DNA from: Dentipellis sp. KUC8613
Lineage: Eukaryota; Basidiomycota; Agaricomycetes; Russulales; Hericiaceae
Length of the DNA: 64,000 bases
Assembly: GCA_002286715.1 (NCBI GenBank)
Contig: NSJX01000024.1
Location: 310,001 to 374,000 of the forward strand
Direction of reading: 5' to 3'
Positions 22,197-32,912 of the stretch are shown in pieces. Each line of letters begins with the position of its first letter. Position 1 is the first letter of the stretch. Both the position numbers and the translations under genes were made by a program. The notes under the pieces were generated by a model. That model was not told the origin of the DNA. It worked only from the letters and a program-made list of their open reading frames with translations, and made no database searches.

Positions 22197-23536
22197 ACTC
22201 AAGATCCATGCCGCACTATCTCAACTGTTTCACTGGTGTATCTGTAGCCCCCTTTAAACCTGTCCTCATCTCAGTACTGTGATTCTTCGCAGAGTTGATA
22301 TCGAAAGCTTTGCCAAGGCGTAAGGCGATTTTGTCAGGTTGCACGTGCAAAACAGTGGTACCTTTGAGAGGTGCTTGGGGATGTCGATGGGGCCATCCGG
22401 ATATACTAAGTTCAAGGCCGCAGGCAGATCTTCCCCTCGAAACGCTCCCGTGCTCTGATGGGTACGCGGAGTCAATAGCTCGATGTCTTCTTTTCCCACC
22501 ACGATGCCTCAATGCCTCACTGCCGTGCAAGTTCCAGGGCCTCGTAGAAGCCGCAGCCGTGCATCGCTGTCCTTCAAGCGCAAAGCCTTCTCATGTGTGT
22601 ATTTCTACCCACACGATAACGTCAAAGGTGCTGCATATAATTCAGGTCCTGAGACTCGCTGTTGACTCTTGTCATGTTGGCCACCGTCATCGAAGAGCGT
22701 GGAAAATGGTGTGGGTTGCTTGTTTTCACTCGAATATTATCCTGAAGAATCTCTCGGTACGTTCACCTGACATTCCAACCTGAATTGCTGGGCTCATTAC
22801 GGTTATATCGCCATGATCGCTGTGCAACTCCTACCAATTAAATTCATCTGAAGATTATTCGAGTCCCTTCCAGCAACATGAAACCTCACACAATCAACCG
22901 TCAGGCCCAGTCAAATATCTAATCGAGAATAGCTCGACTTCTGATATCTTGATTTACCGTGAAGCGTCGGAGAATGTGCTTGCTACCCCATTCCCCGCCA
23001 TCGTTGTAGTCAGGTAATATTGTTGTTGCTGGTGGCCGGCGGCGAGAGTGGACGCCCAGGTTGTCAGTATCCCGGCTCCGCCGCGTCCCAGGATTGCATC
23101 TGGGCTCAGCCACGGTCGCTAATGTTTCTCCTAGAATCGCTTTGACCGCTTTGTTTTCAGCGATTCTACTAAAGCAAGGGCATGGTCGCTGAAGACGGCT
23201 ATATGATCATCCACCGCTTCCGCACAGCACACACGCTCCACTCTGTCGGACCTGTTAGCGGTCGCAACAACGCCGATCAGACGAGCATTTTCCTGGACAA
23301 TGATATCTTTCCCAGGCTTGGACATGACACGGGCACACAGGTACCTTTGGAAGCATACACATGGTCTATCTCGCATGCGCGTTTCCACTACAGAAGCATG
23401 CGCCATCTTCTTTCTATAGGCGATCCCACTAGACGCTGGGATCTGACCTACTAACGCAATCTTGATTTGACCACCTCGGTCCTACTGTGCATGTACCCTC
23501 GTTACTGGGAGGCAAATTAACCAAAATCAAAGGAAG
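22197..23536. other. Intergenic between the P450 pair
   Basis: No gene supported. Two GCTTTGC-core sites (near 22309 and 22574) and GCATATAATTCAGG near 22631 resemble the promoters of family A-E, but no matching first exon follows, so a decayed copy is only a possibility. Confidence 0.4.
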
Positions 23537-23543
23537 TATATAG
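23537..23543 (+). promoter_or_regulatory. TATA box of P450-2
   Basis: TATATAG, 98 nt before the ATG at 23635. Confidence 0.55.
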
Positions 23544-23634
23544 CATTGTCGTTCTCAAAGGTGAGAGGTCACCGGTCAAACATCAATCTTCCCCTCCCGC
23601 TTTCTCCTTTCCATCCGGTCAATTACTCACCGAA

Positions 23635-26032
23635 ATGCCGCTCCAGAGCACCCTAGCTTCTACGAACCTCGTAGTCTCGTCCTTGGGCGCAGTCGCCCTT
23701 TCGCTTCTCCTATATGCTGTCGTGAAAGTACTGCGTGCTGGATATGCCGCGTGGAGCTCCCCATTGCGGGACCTGCGCGGTCCCCCATCTGTCAGTTGGC
23801 TTACGGGCAGCATAGATGGCGCATTCGAGCTCGACGCGCCCGAGGCGTTCGCAGACTGGGTTCGGGAGTATGGGCCAACCTTCAGGTTCAAGTCTTTCGG
23901 AAACGTATGCATTGTCTCCTACGCATTCTCTTACTCGTTAAATCAGACCTGACGATATTGGCTCACTCACAGATGAGCAAGATGATGACCACAGATGTCA
24001 AGGCAATTAACCACATCCTCACGCGCGGGATGGAGTTCCCCAAGACGCCGGAAACCCATTTCATACTCCATCCACTTCTTGGAGATGGTGAGTGCCGCCA
24101 GACATTTGCGAGATGAGGAGTCCTGATCGAGAGCAATTCAGGCTTGCTATCTGTGAAAGGTAGACCTTCATTTCTGGTTACATTCTAGCCGTTGACCTTC
24201 TGGCATCTTTCCTACGCTAGGGCATCAGCACAAAATGCAGGTTAGTTGCCTCTACATATCAATTGAGATTATCTCTAAGATCTTTCACCCCTATAGCGCA
24301 GGCTACTGGTACGTGCCACTTGTGAGAGGCTCGGATGGCCACAGGCGTTGACTATAGATGTTCAGAACCCAGCATTCGCAACGCAACGTATCCGCACCTT
24401 TAGCACGGTGTTTGTGGACAAGTCGCTCGAGGTTCTTGTGTCTCATCCTCTCCCCTTCTCCCAGGCTAACAATTATGTAGCTTCGAGACGTGTTGATGGC
24501 AAAAATTGCCGCCCAAGCACCCCAGCAAAACGGGTCATTGCAAATCGACATATTCGACTGGCTGAGCAGGGTGTCGCTCGATATGATTGGAGAAGCTGGT
24601 GAGCACCACGATTCTACCTCCTTCATGCCATTTGCCTGACACACCGTCACAGGATTCCACTACGCTTTCAATGCATTAACAGCTCCGGAAGATCAACCAA
24701 ATGAATTGTACGAAGCAGTACGAACTATGATGGCGTTCGACAGCTTCAACGTTGCTTTCATCCTCGCAATCGCATTCCCTCCAGCCAGACTCATCGTGAG
24801 CGTCCTACGTGCTTTATTTAATTCCTTTGCCCCTCAAAGGTCCATTGCAGCCGACGAAGCGCACGCGTCAGGTAGCCAAGGCATTTGCGACTGTCCGCCG
24901 CATCTGTGCGCAGATTGTTGCGGACAGAAAGGCTGCAATACTCTCCAATCTGAGCGGGCCACAGAAAGGCATAGATACAAACAGCATTGAAGGTCGTGAC
25001 TTGATCAGTTTGCTCATCAAGGCGAACATGGCAGTCGATGTACCCGACGATGCACGGCTGAGCGACGAAGACTTGATTTCTCGTGAGTACCTCCCCCTGT
25101 TCCCGGCACGATATAGAGGCGGTTCTCATGTCTTCTAGAAATTCCTACCCTCGTTATGGCTGGCCACGAAACAACAAGGTAAGGTTCTTGGTGGCGCATG
25201 CGTCGTCCACCGGTGCTGACTCGACGGCTACTTAGCACTTCGCTGTCCTGGACGCTGTTGCTCCTCTGCGGCAACAAGAAAGCTCAAGAGAAGCTGCGCG
25301 CCGAGTTGCGCGCCTTCCCCACGGATACCCCGACCTTAGAAGAGCTCCTCTCCCTTCCATACCTCGACGCTGTTGTACGCGAGGGGTTGCGACTTCAGAA
25401 CCCCGTTGCAGCAACTGAGAGGGTGGCGGCTGAGGACTGCGTGGTCCCGATGCAAAACGAATATATGGACAGACATGGGCAAGTTAGGCGTGAGATCCGG
25501 TAAGTTCCATTCTCGCACGTCGCCTGTATTGGTGTTCACGATGAGGGGCGACGGGCAGGCTGAACAAGGGCGATAACATCTTCCTTCCTATCCGAGAGTT
25601 GCATCTGAAGAAGGAAATCTGGGGTGAAGATGCGGAAGAATTCAAGTGAGTGCGACTTTAATCACCAGCTCAACTATACTGACCGCTTTACGTAGACCTG
25701 AACGTTGGGAGAACCTCCCAGAGGCGGTGAAGTCTATGCCAGGCATTTTCCATCCCCTGCTGGCCTTTAATGCCGGGCCCTATTCGTGCATCGGCTACCG
25801 CTTTTCTCTCGCCGAGTAAGACTAGACTTCTGTTCTTCAGATGACTGACCTGACACGTGCGGACAGGGCCAAAGCAATCCTCTTCACGATAATTCGAGCG
25901 TTTGAGTTTGACCTGGCAGTTCCGGCAGAGAAGGTGGTTCGGAAGACCAATATTGTCGGGCGTCCTCATCTTGCGGATGATATCCAAAGGGGCCCGCAGC
26001 TGCCTATGCTCATTCGCCCTGTCCGAGACTAG
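23635..26032 (+). CDS. Cytochrome P450 monooxygenase, tandem copy 2
   Basis: Close paralogue of the preceding P450 with the same exon order. The anchor is VVSSLGAVALSLLLYAVVKV and the hinge LRGPPSVSWLTGS. The I-helix motif is MAGHETTSTSLSW, the ExxR segment DAVVREGLRLQNP, and PERWENLPE precedes the heme loop [15 protein letters not shown]. Where copy 1 has RKML then [10 protein letters not shown], this copy reads RRLL then NPAFATQRIR, using an acceptor inside the apparent ORF (TTCAG before AACCCAGC). The Arg normally found two residues before the Cys ligand is Tyr here. The gene appears intact from ATG to TAG. It lies convergent with the carboxypeptidase gene. Substrate unknown. Confidence 0.9.
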
Positions 26033-26405
26033 ATTCAGGCCAGGTACCGCTATGTCACTCTCGCTTTCATGTAATTGTATCTAGAACATGGTTGTCCCTT
26101 CTTTCGGTTCGTTATCCGAGCGGTCATTGCGTTGTGCGCGACCCGAATTTTTTTTTGTACACGGAATTGTCTTGCTCATTTCGGGAGATTAAGGCTGCGC
26201 AAACAAGGGAATAGAATATACTATGATCGTTAATACCTCTCCCAAAGATTGTATTCTTTCACGACTGTGCTGGCTGGTGTTCGAAGACTTTCGACGGTTC
26301 TGCACCTGCTTACTGTGAATATCACGTAGGTAATACCGAGGAGTAATCATAAAGGGTTAAAGAGAAGTTTGATTTGTTCGTGACTGTGGAGCTCAGGAAC
26401 CCGCT
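26033..26405. other. Convergent 3' region of P450-2 and carboxypeptidase
   Basis: Contains a run of T (near 26150) and AT-rich sequence suited to 3' ends of both genes. Nothing else seen. Confidence 0.5.
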
Positions 26406-28837
26406 TCACGCTGACGGCGAGTCGGCCTTGCCCAGCACATATGCAATCGTCTGGAAGGCAGCCCAGGGCACGAATTCTAGCACCACAATTCGTCAAGGGA
26501 TCTACGAAGAGAAATGAAGATGCTCACGAGGCGTCATATGTCCGCTGTAGTAGAATTCGACATCTGTATCCCGATATCAGAGTCTGAGAAGGAAGGAATC
26601 AATTGGATCGACGCACAGGTGAGGCCTCGCTCCTGGTGCATGTTGCCATACACCCCCATGTCCTTGACGTGAAAGCTTTCGTTCTGGATTGGCGTCTGAA
26701 AGCCTTGCGCTCCATTCCAGGTCATATTCCTATTGGCATTCCTGAGTCAAGACCTCCCCTGGTACGCAACATGGACGTACTGAATGGCGATACGAGTGCC
26801 CTCGGCGAGCAAGATATAATCCTACAGAAGTTTCGTCAACTGCACTGTTTGAAGCATCGAATAAAAGAAATCACGTACAGCAAGGCCATGAGTGATTGCG
26901 ACGCGCTCGCTCTTCTCGATGACATTGGGAAGCACACTCAATGTCGACCATATGCTTTGATCATCGCCCGGCTGCCCTGTGGTAGCATTGACGTACACGG
27001 AGCTCTCGGAGCATATCGTGTAGTCGATGTGCGGCGCATGAATAGCGTCTTGGACCTGCATCCAGTATGAGTGACACAATCCGGATTGCAGTAGTGTGAT
27101 TTGAGTAGGGCTTACATCTGTTCGATTGAAGTAAATGAACTTCTGTGTCAATTCAGGAAACCCCATTACGCTCCCTGAGCCGCGCAATTACCGGATTAGC
27201 AAAAGTTCGTGGTTTATGTTCGGCGTTACCTACAAGACATAGGCCATGTCTCCGTCACGCGGTAGACATTCCACGCAGGGTTGATTCTACCCGGCGGCGC
27301 AGTTAAAAATTGGTTTCCCAACGCATTCGAAGGCAAATTCCACTTACATGCTAACTTCTTCGAAAATCATCTCCCAGATATGGCACTCCTCCTTGGCGTG
27401 GACAGAAGTGCCATTGGTGCCTACCAACGGTAGCTGCCCCTTTGGCGGGTACGAGACATACTTGTCCAGGTAGTCCGTGTACCCGCACGAGTCGGAGATT
27501 CTCTGCAGTTCGGCCACGAACGAGCTGTTAAATGGGAAGACATTCCTGTTGGCCTGTGCAAAGCGAAGTGCAGGGATCTCCTGCTGCACGGTGTCGTAAG
27601 AGAGAACAGCATCTGAGATCCAGATGCCCTTCAACTTGAGATCCAGTGCCGAGGCGTGCTCATAGATCCAGTTTGCGATGTACGGAACGTCTAGAATACC
27701 ATGAGGATATTGTTGTTGATGAGTTAATTGAGGACTCACAGAAACCAGCATACTGGACATGGTTGAAAGGTCAGAGGCATCACAACGCCTGGAGAAAGAT
27801 AGCTGTACGCACGCTCTCGCCCGACAGCCAGAAGTTACTTCCCTTGAGCTCGCTGAACACTTCTAAAAACTGCTGGAAGAAGCCAACCAGCTGCGCTGCA
27901 AGCTCATCGTCGTTTGAGATGTTCGGCTCGCCTTGACTGAAACCGGCCTGCGCATTACAAGGTCAGCTGATGATCAATGTTGCTCAGAGATACGTACTCC
28001 GACAGGCTGGTCTACCCAAACCACGTTGGACAGATTGGTCCAGGACCATTTATTACTGTAGAGCGCTCAGTGTCATCTTGAAGACACGTGCGTTAAAGAA
28101 TCACTTACGGTGTCGGTTGCGCCTGTCCCCAAGGCCAAGCTAAAGGCAGCCGGTGATCGTAAGCGCATGCATCTTCTGACTGTCCCCATATGAGGTACGT
28201 ACAGATGGGACCATTCTCCTGAAGGAACCCTTCCAAAGACGAGCATCCAGGACCACCTGATATCCACTCAGCCATGACATTTACCGCCGGGCGTGGAAGC
28301 AGGCACACCGTTTGTCCAGAATAGTAAATCATTGGCATTAGACACGTTCGTCGTCGGCCAGAACCTTGACGACCCGAATGAATTGGTTGAACGCGCTGGG
28401 ACGAAAGGCATGGGATTCACGTACCAGAAGAATAGCTTCCGTGTTTCATTCTTCGCGCCCGAGATGGGCAGGAGACCCGACCATGAGGGGCCCGCATCAA
28501 ACGGGACTGCACAAATTCCATTCAATCAGACCGTCGAATGTACATCTAGTGAAGAGTGTAAATGAAGCTACGCACCAAGTGGAATAGTCTTGCCGTCAAC
28601 GAAGAACTCCTGCGCCTTCGGGTTCGAAAAGTGGATTGTCGAGCCATCCTGGCGCTTCAGCAAACCATCGCCGCTGTCAGCAAAAAGAGGCGCAGAGACG
28701 GCATGCTTCTGGAGAAACTGCTCGTGCCGAGCTCTCTGCTTACGCATGGCGTCGCGGATATCCGCGGACACCAGCTGCAGTCCACCGAGCCAGCATAGCG
28801 CTGAGGCCACACAGAGTAAAGCGCGCAGGCCTTTCAT
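26406..28837 (-). CDS. Serine carboxypeptidase, peptidase family S10
   Basis: Secreted or vacuolar acid exopeptidase that removes C-terminal residues. The ATG at 28835-28837 opens a signal peptide (MKGLRALLCVASALCWLGG, likely cut after LQLVSA). The first splice gives IPLVPFDAGPSWSGLLPIS; the next joins KLFFWFWPTTNVSNAND. The oxyanion segment is NGGPGCSSLEGFLQENGPI. The catalytic Ser lies in GESYAGFYVPYIANWIYE, assembled from three exons. The Asp region is THGLADYILLAEGTRI and the catalytic His is in YYSGHMTPQFVPWAAF. IYFNRTDVQDAIHAP and the end VLGKADSPSA are typical of fungal S10 enzymes. N-glycosylation motifs are present (NVS, NGT, NMT). About a dozen introns interrupt the gene; most splice sites were deduced from the protein. 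Confidence 0.9.
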
Positions 28838-29690
28838 GGTAGAAGATGAGGGGTACTGGCACGCGTTCACCTCGACGGCCAGAGGATGCTTTTATACTTG
28901 TCGCCATGTATTGAGGTGATCTCCGTCGAAGAGCGACCTGCGCGCCTCAAAATCGTGATATATGAGTCCAATTTGTACGTGAGCCACTATAGACGCGGTC
29001 GCACAGCATTACTTACATGTCGAGTGAAGGTGCAGGAGGAAGTGTCGATAGTTGGAGTCTTGAACAAAAAGATGGGACTGCGAGTAGGAGACATTGGTAA
29101 TGGGTCAGCTCTATGGTCGGATCGTGCGCTCAGACTCAGACGAGCGATGGTCCCGTCGGGGGTATTGAGCACCTGCAGGGTCAAAGGAAGTATGCTTGTG
29201 TGAACAGCGGGAGTGTAACGGAAGGAGATGGTGCCGATGGTCCTTGTTCGCGGCAAAAACACCCTTGCCGGCGGCAGTTGCTCCACAATGGCCTGCGGAA
29301 TGATGCATTGTAAATTGACGGGTCCCATATGTGATAGAATTAACCTCGAGAAGTTGCACAGGGTTGTGCAAACGTGCACCTCACTTCTGACAAGCGGGCT
29401 CCAAGCAAGCTCGTCTAACTCTCACGGTCACATCGACGTACTTGTTCAGCTCTGCCAGGACCTTCGATCATCGGAAAGTTGCTTCATTTGGAATTCACAC
29501 TGCCTAGTGAGGTGGTGGATCACCTCCGATCCTACATGGGCGGCCTTGGACGGATGAGAGCGGTCTTCGAGAGAAACTGGACGCGCACCTGGACAAGAAC
29601 CTCAGATTGCCACTGCACGCCGGAACGCGAGCGAAGGAAAGCGGGAGGACCGCCTTCGAGAGCTACTATACCAAACGGCAGGCAAGCCCT
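28838..29690. other. Intergenic upstream of carboxypeptidase
   Basis: Carboxypeptidase promoter and the 3' flank of the methyltransferase-like gene. A 130-codon minus ORF (28987-29379) has no recognisable domain and was left out. Confidence 0.4.
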
Positions 29691-30488
29691 TCAATATATG
29701 CCGGGAATAAGCGCATACGGCACCCTCCTCGCCCACCGCTCCCACTCCTGCCCAAACTCCCGCCTCAGCACCGCGTCCTCCACGGGAACACGCGCAACTA
29801 CCATCCTCACCATCATGCCCATGCCCAGCACCAGCGTTGCCCCCAGCGCTGCACCCGCACGCGTCGCGAGCCAACCGCCGTCGTGCAGCAACGAGCCAGG
29901 ACCAAATGTGCATGTGCCTACGCCCGCGAGAGTAAGAATCGCGCCGAGGTAGCCTGGGTGGCGCACGTGCGCATACGGGCCGGATGTGACGAGGTGGTGG
30001 GCGTCGCGGATGGAAAGTCGGAAAGTGTAGAGTGTGCCGAGGTAACAATAGGATGCGTAGCGCAGGACGCTGCCGAGCGTGAGAAGGGTGAAACCTGCGA
30101 GCCAGGAGGGTGGAAGATGCGGGCTGGCACTGGTGGGAGACACGGTCAGGGTGCGCAGGACGCTGTTGGAGAGGGGGTGGGAGGGAAAAGTGTGGGCAAG
30201 GACGACGGCACTCTCGGCCATGTTGTTGAGTAAATAAAAGCGCTGCGGAGTGTCCGTGTCAGAAGGACTGCGTTCGAGTAGAGGGTTGAACGCACGTACT
30301 ATCACGCACATTCCTACAATTAACCAAGGCGAGCCTCGCTTGAGGACATCCCCCTTGTACCTTTTTGTTTCTTCCTTAGAAGGTGCAGGATTTGGCGGCG
30401 TTGAAGACACATAGAATGCAAAGCTTCCGCTGAGGAGGAAAGGGAGCTTTATCAGCGGGTAGACGGACACCAGAGCGGAGAGGGACAT
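29691..30488 (-). CDS. Isoprenylcysteine carboxyl methyltransferase-like membrane protein
   Basis: Predicted multi-pass membrane methyltransferase of the ICMT/Ste14 type, which methylates the C-terminal isoprenylated cysteine of CaaX proteins at the ER. The signature is in the C-terminal third: VTSGPYAHVRHPGYLGAILT, followed by a hydrophobic hairpin (LGATLVLGMGMMVRMVVARV) and EDAVLRREFGQEWERWARRV, matching the family RHPxYxG and E..L..xFG..W..Y pattern. The frame is open over the whole span (265 aa). However, 30243-30299 is a canonical 57-nt GTACGT..CGCAG intron that keeps the frame; splicing would give 246 aa and removes a hydrophilic insert. It is more divergent than textbook Ste14, so a paralogue with another substrate is possible. 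Confidence 0.8.
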   Translation of the reverse strand: MSLSALVSVYPLIKLPFLLSGSFAFYVSSTPPNPAPSKEETKRYKGDVLKRGSPWLIVGMCVIVRAFNPLLERSPSDTDTPQRFYLLNNMAESAVVLAHTFPSHPLSNSVLRTLTVSPTSASPHLPPSWLAGFTLLTLGSVLRYASYCYLGTLYTFRLSIRDAHHLVTSGPYAHVRHPGYLGAILTLAGVGTCTFGPGSLLHDGGWLATRAGAALGATLVLGMGMMVRMVVARVPVEDAVLRREFGQEWERWARRVPYALIPGIY

Positions 30489-31570
30489 GACAGCGACAGT
30501 CTTGTCCCCATACTCCCTGTTGACCTTATAGAAATGTCAGCAGTATGTTTGAAGCAAAAGGAAAGAAAGATCCGGTTGGTGTTCGTGAAGTCACGCGTTC
30601 CGGCATGTCGAGTATGACACAAAACATGTACTCAGGAAGTCGGATCGCTGTCTCCCTTCGGCAGATCATACCGCTCCAGGCAATGCGAGTCCCAGCGTGG
30701 GAGCGAGCTGTAGCAGGCCCCGGAGACCGAGAGCCCATTGACACGAGCGCCACGAGCGGGCTAAAGTGGCACTGGTGACATTTACCCTAGTGGCGCCGGA
30801 ATAGATGGTGTCCGATTGAACATATCTCCACGCTAGTGACAAGTACTGCCACTGGCCAGGTGGATTCCGTTCTGCTCAAACCACCTAAAGGAAAGAATTT
30901 TCCCATTGACGAGCACCACACGCGACGCCCCGGTGTAAAATGCCCCGCCGGTGCATACAGATACGGGAACAAATCCGCATACAGTGCGTCCATCGTCAAC
31001 AGGCACTTCTGCAACCGTCCCACCACGCCAAGACGAGTCAGAATGAATTCATCTGAGATGTGATAAGAGAACGTACCAGCCTCTCCAACCTCTTTCCTTC
31101 TCGCAAACCAGCACGATCCACGTGTGTACAAGCCCAAGAAAAAGCGCTCAGCTCTGATTTCAAAGTGCGTGAAAACAGTAAAATCGTAGCGCTCGTCGGT
31201 GGACGCCCTCCTCGAGGAACATTACCCAGACACCCAGCACTTGCCCATCTAGCAGGTCAACTTCAGAGGCTGGTTCCGAGGATAGCGTGTTGTCACGTTC
31301 TGGGAGCGCGCTTGGATGATTGCAATTGAGCGACGTTCCACTGCCTGCTGTTCACGAGGCGTATCTTGGCTGGCCCGATGGCTAGTAGGAGTCTACTACT
31401 TCTTAGTATATGCGCTGGTATAAATAAATCGAAGAAGACATAGGAAAGAGAAAGGAGTGCAGGCAAGTGCTTGAGTCGTGGTATTCTATGCAGGGGGGTG
31501 AGTCACCGTGCGGAGCAAGTGAAATTCAAATTCCACGCGCGACGCGCGACGCGTCTCATTCGCGATCGCC
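30489..31570. other. Intergenic upstream of the ICMT-like gene
   Basis: Contains the ICMT-like promoter. ORFs at 30526-30753 and 30787-31137 (minus) lack recognisable features. Nothing further seen. Confidence 0.4.
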
Positions 31571-31573
31571 GAC

Positions 31574-31610
31574 CATGGGCCATGGCCACCTTTTTCATGG
31601 GCCATGGCCA
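31574..31610. repeat. Direct repeat of a palindromic 15-mer
   Basis: CATGGGCCATGGCCA occurs at 31574-31588 and again at 31596-31610, separated by CCTTTTT. Each copy contains the palindrome GGCCATGGCC or its variant, so both hairpin and dyad-binding structures are possible. Function unknown. Confidence 0.85.
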
Positions 31611-32912
31611 GCCTGCAGCACGATATGTGGTTCAACCGCAAGAATTGTATAAAGCCAACGTTCCGAAGGCCCTACAAAATATAATACAAATACCAAGACG
31701 CTGACAGCCACGAGTCACATGTACACACGGCACATATGGATCTATACGACCCCACAGGCGCCAACTTGAATACGCGAACACTCCCACACATACGACACCA
31801 ATTGAACATCAACCACCACCAGAAACCCTCAAAAATTACCCCAAGCACACAAAATGAGCCCTAACAAACATTAATGTAGAAGTAACGCAGACACGATCTC
31901 AGTCTAACGCACACAGTACCATACCATGCAAATGACAGTACCGCGGACAGAATTCGAAGAACAATTGAACACAACACAAAACACAAAACACAATTGCAAC
32001 ACAACATATACAGGATACGACCACCCCGGCCCAAACCCACGCCAGAAGTCTGCAAATGCGTGTATGTATGCAGAATCTAGGAGTCGAGTCCAGATGCCAT
32101 GCAATGCGAGCGTAAACCAGCGCCCACTCTGCCTCGTACGTCTACCAACTACCACTCCTGCACCAGCTGCACCGATCGCGACTCGGGCAGCATCGACCCA
32201 GCACCAGGCTGGGTCAGGTATCCAACGCCATCACCAACACAACTACTACAGACAATTCCCACTACCATTACCACCCTCTACCCCTCCGTACGCCATCGAC
32301 TCGCGCTCCAGAACGCGCCGCCGTCCCGTGGCCTCACCGGTCCCTCGCAATATATAGTTTAGTCAGATTTGAGTGTCGTGTCGCATCGCATCACACCACC
32401 GTGAATCGTCGAGCCGCGTGTATATGGCGACGAGTCCACGGTGCCGGCGCCAGTGCAGGCGCAGCGTCTGTGTCCGGGCAGAATCACGAAGGAGTGCGGA
32501 TCTCGGTGGGTGAGTCGGAGTATCGTAGGTCGTGGGTGGTGGATCGTGGGGGGCAAGTGCGGCACGAGGAGAAGAAGGATGAAGGGGGGCGCCGGATGTA
32601 AGATGTGACGGATGCTGAACGCTACGACAGAGACATGGTGTCACGGGGGGGACGGACGGTGTACGGGACGAGACGGCTGATCCTGGGGGTGAAAATACGG
32701 TTCTATGTCGCCGGGGTGCCAGCCGCCAACGCAACGGTTCGGATCCACATGGCGCACTCGGGAGGGTGCAGACGCAGACGCAGCTGGTCACAACAGACGC
32801 CCCCTCGGCGCAACGGGCCCCGGCAGCGCGGTCTCGTCCGCCCGCTGCGTCCGCGACATGCCGTCCTGCGCCTCCCACCGGCGGGCCGCAGCCATAACAG
32901 CGGAGGCGCGCC
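31611..32912. other. Long AT-rich then GC-rich stretch downstream of PBS2
   Basis: From about 31700 to 32100 the plus strand is A/C-rich with ACACAAAACAC-like runs, so the minus strand reads T/G-rich like a long untranslated region. From 32360 to 32900 it is GC-rich with a minus ORF (32363-32956) of low-complexity Arg/Pro/Thr content overlapping the PBS2 end; this is not a convincing gene. The whole may be an extended PBS2 3' region or an RNA of unknown type. Confidence 0.35.

Noticed and set aside
28987..29379. 130-codon minus ORF upstream of carboxypeptidase
   Set aside because: No domain, no splice sites of the expected form, ambiguous start.
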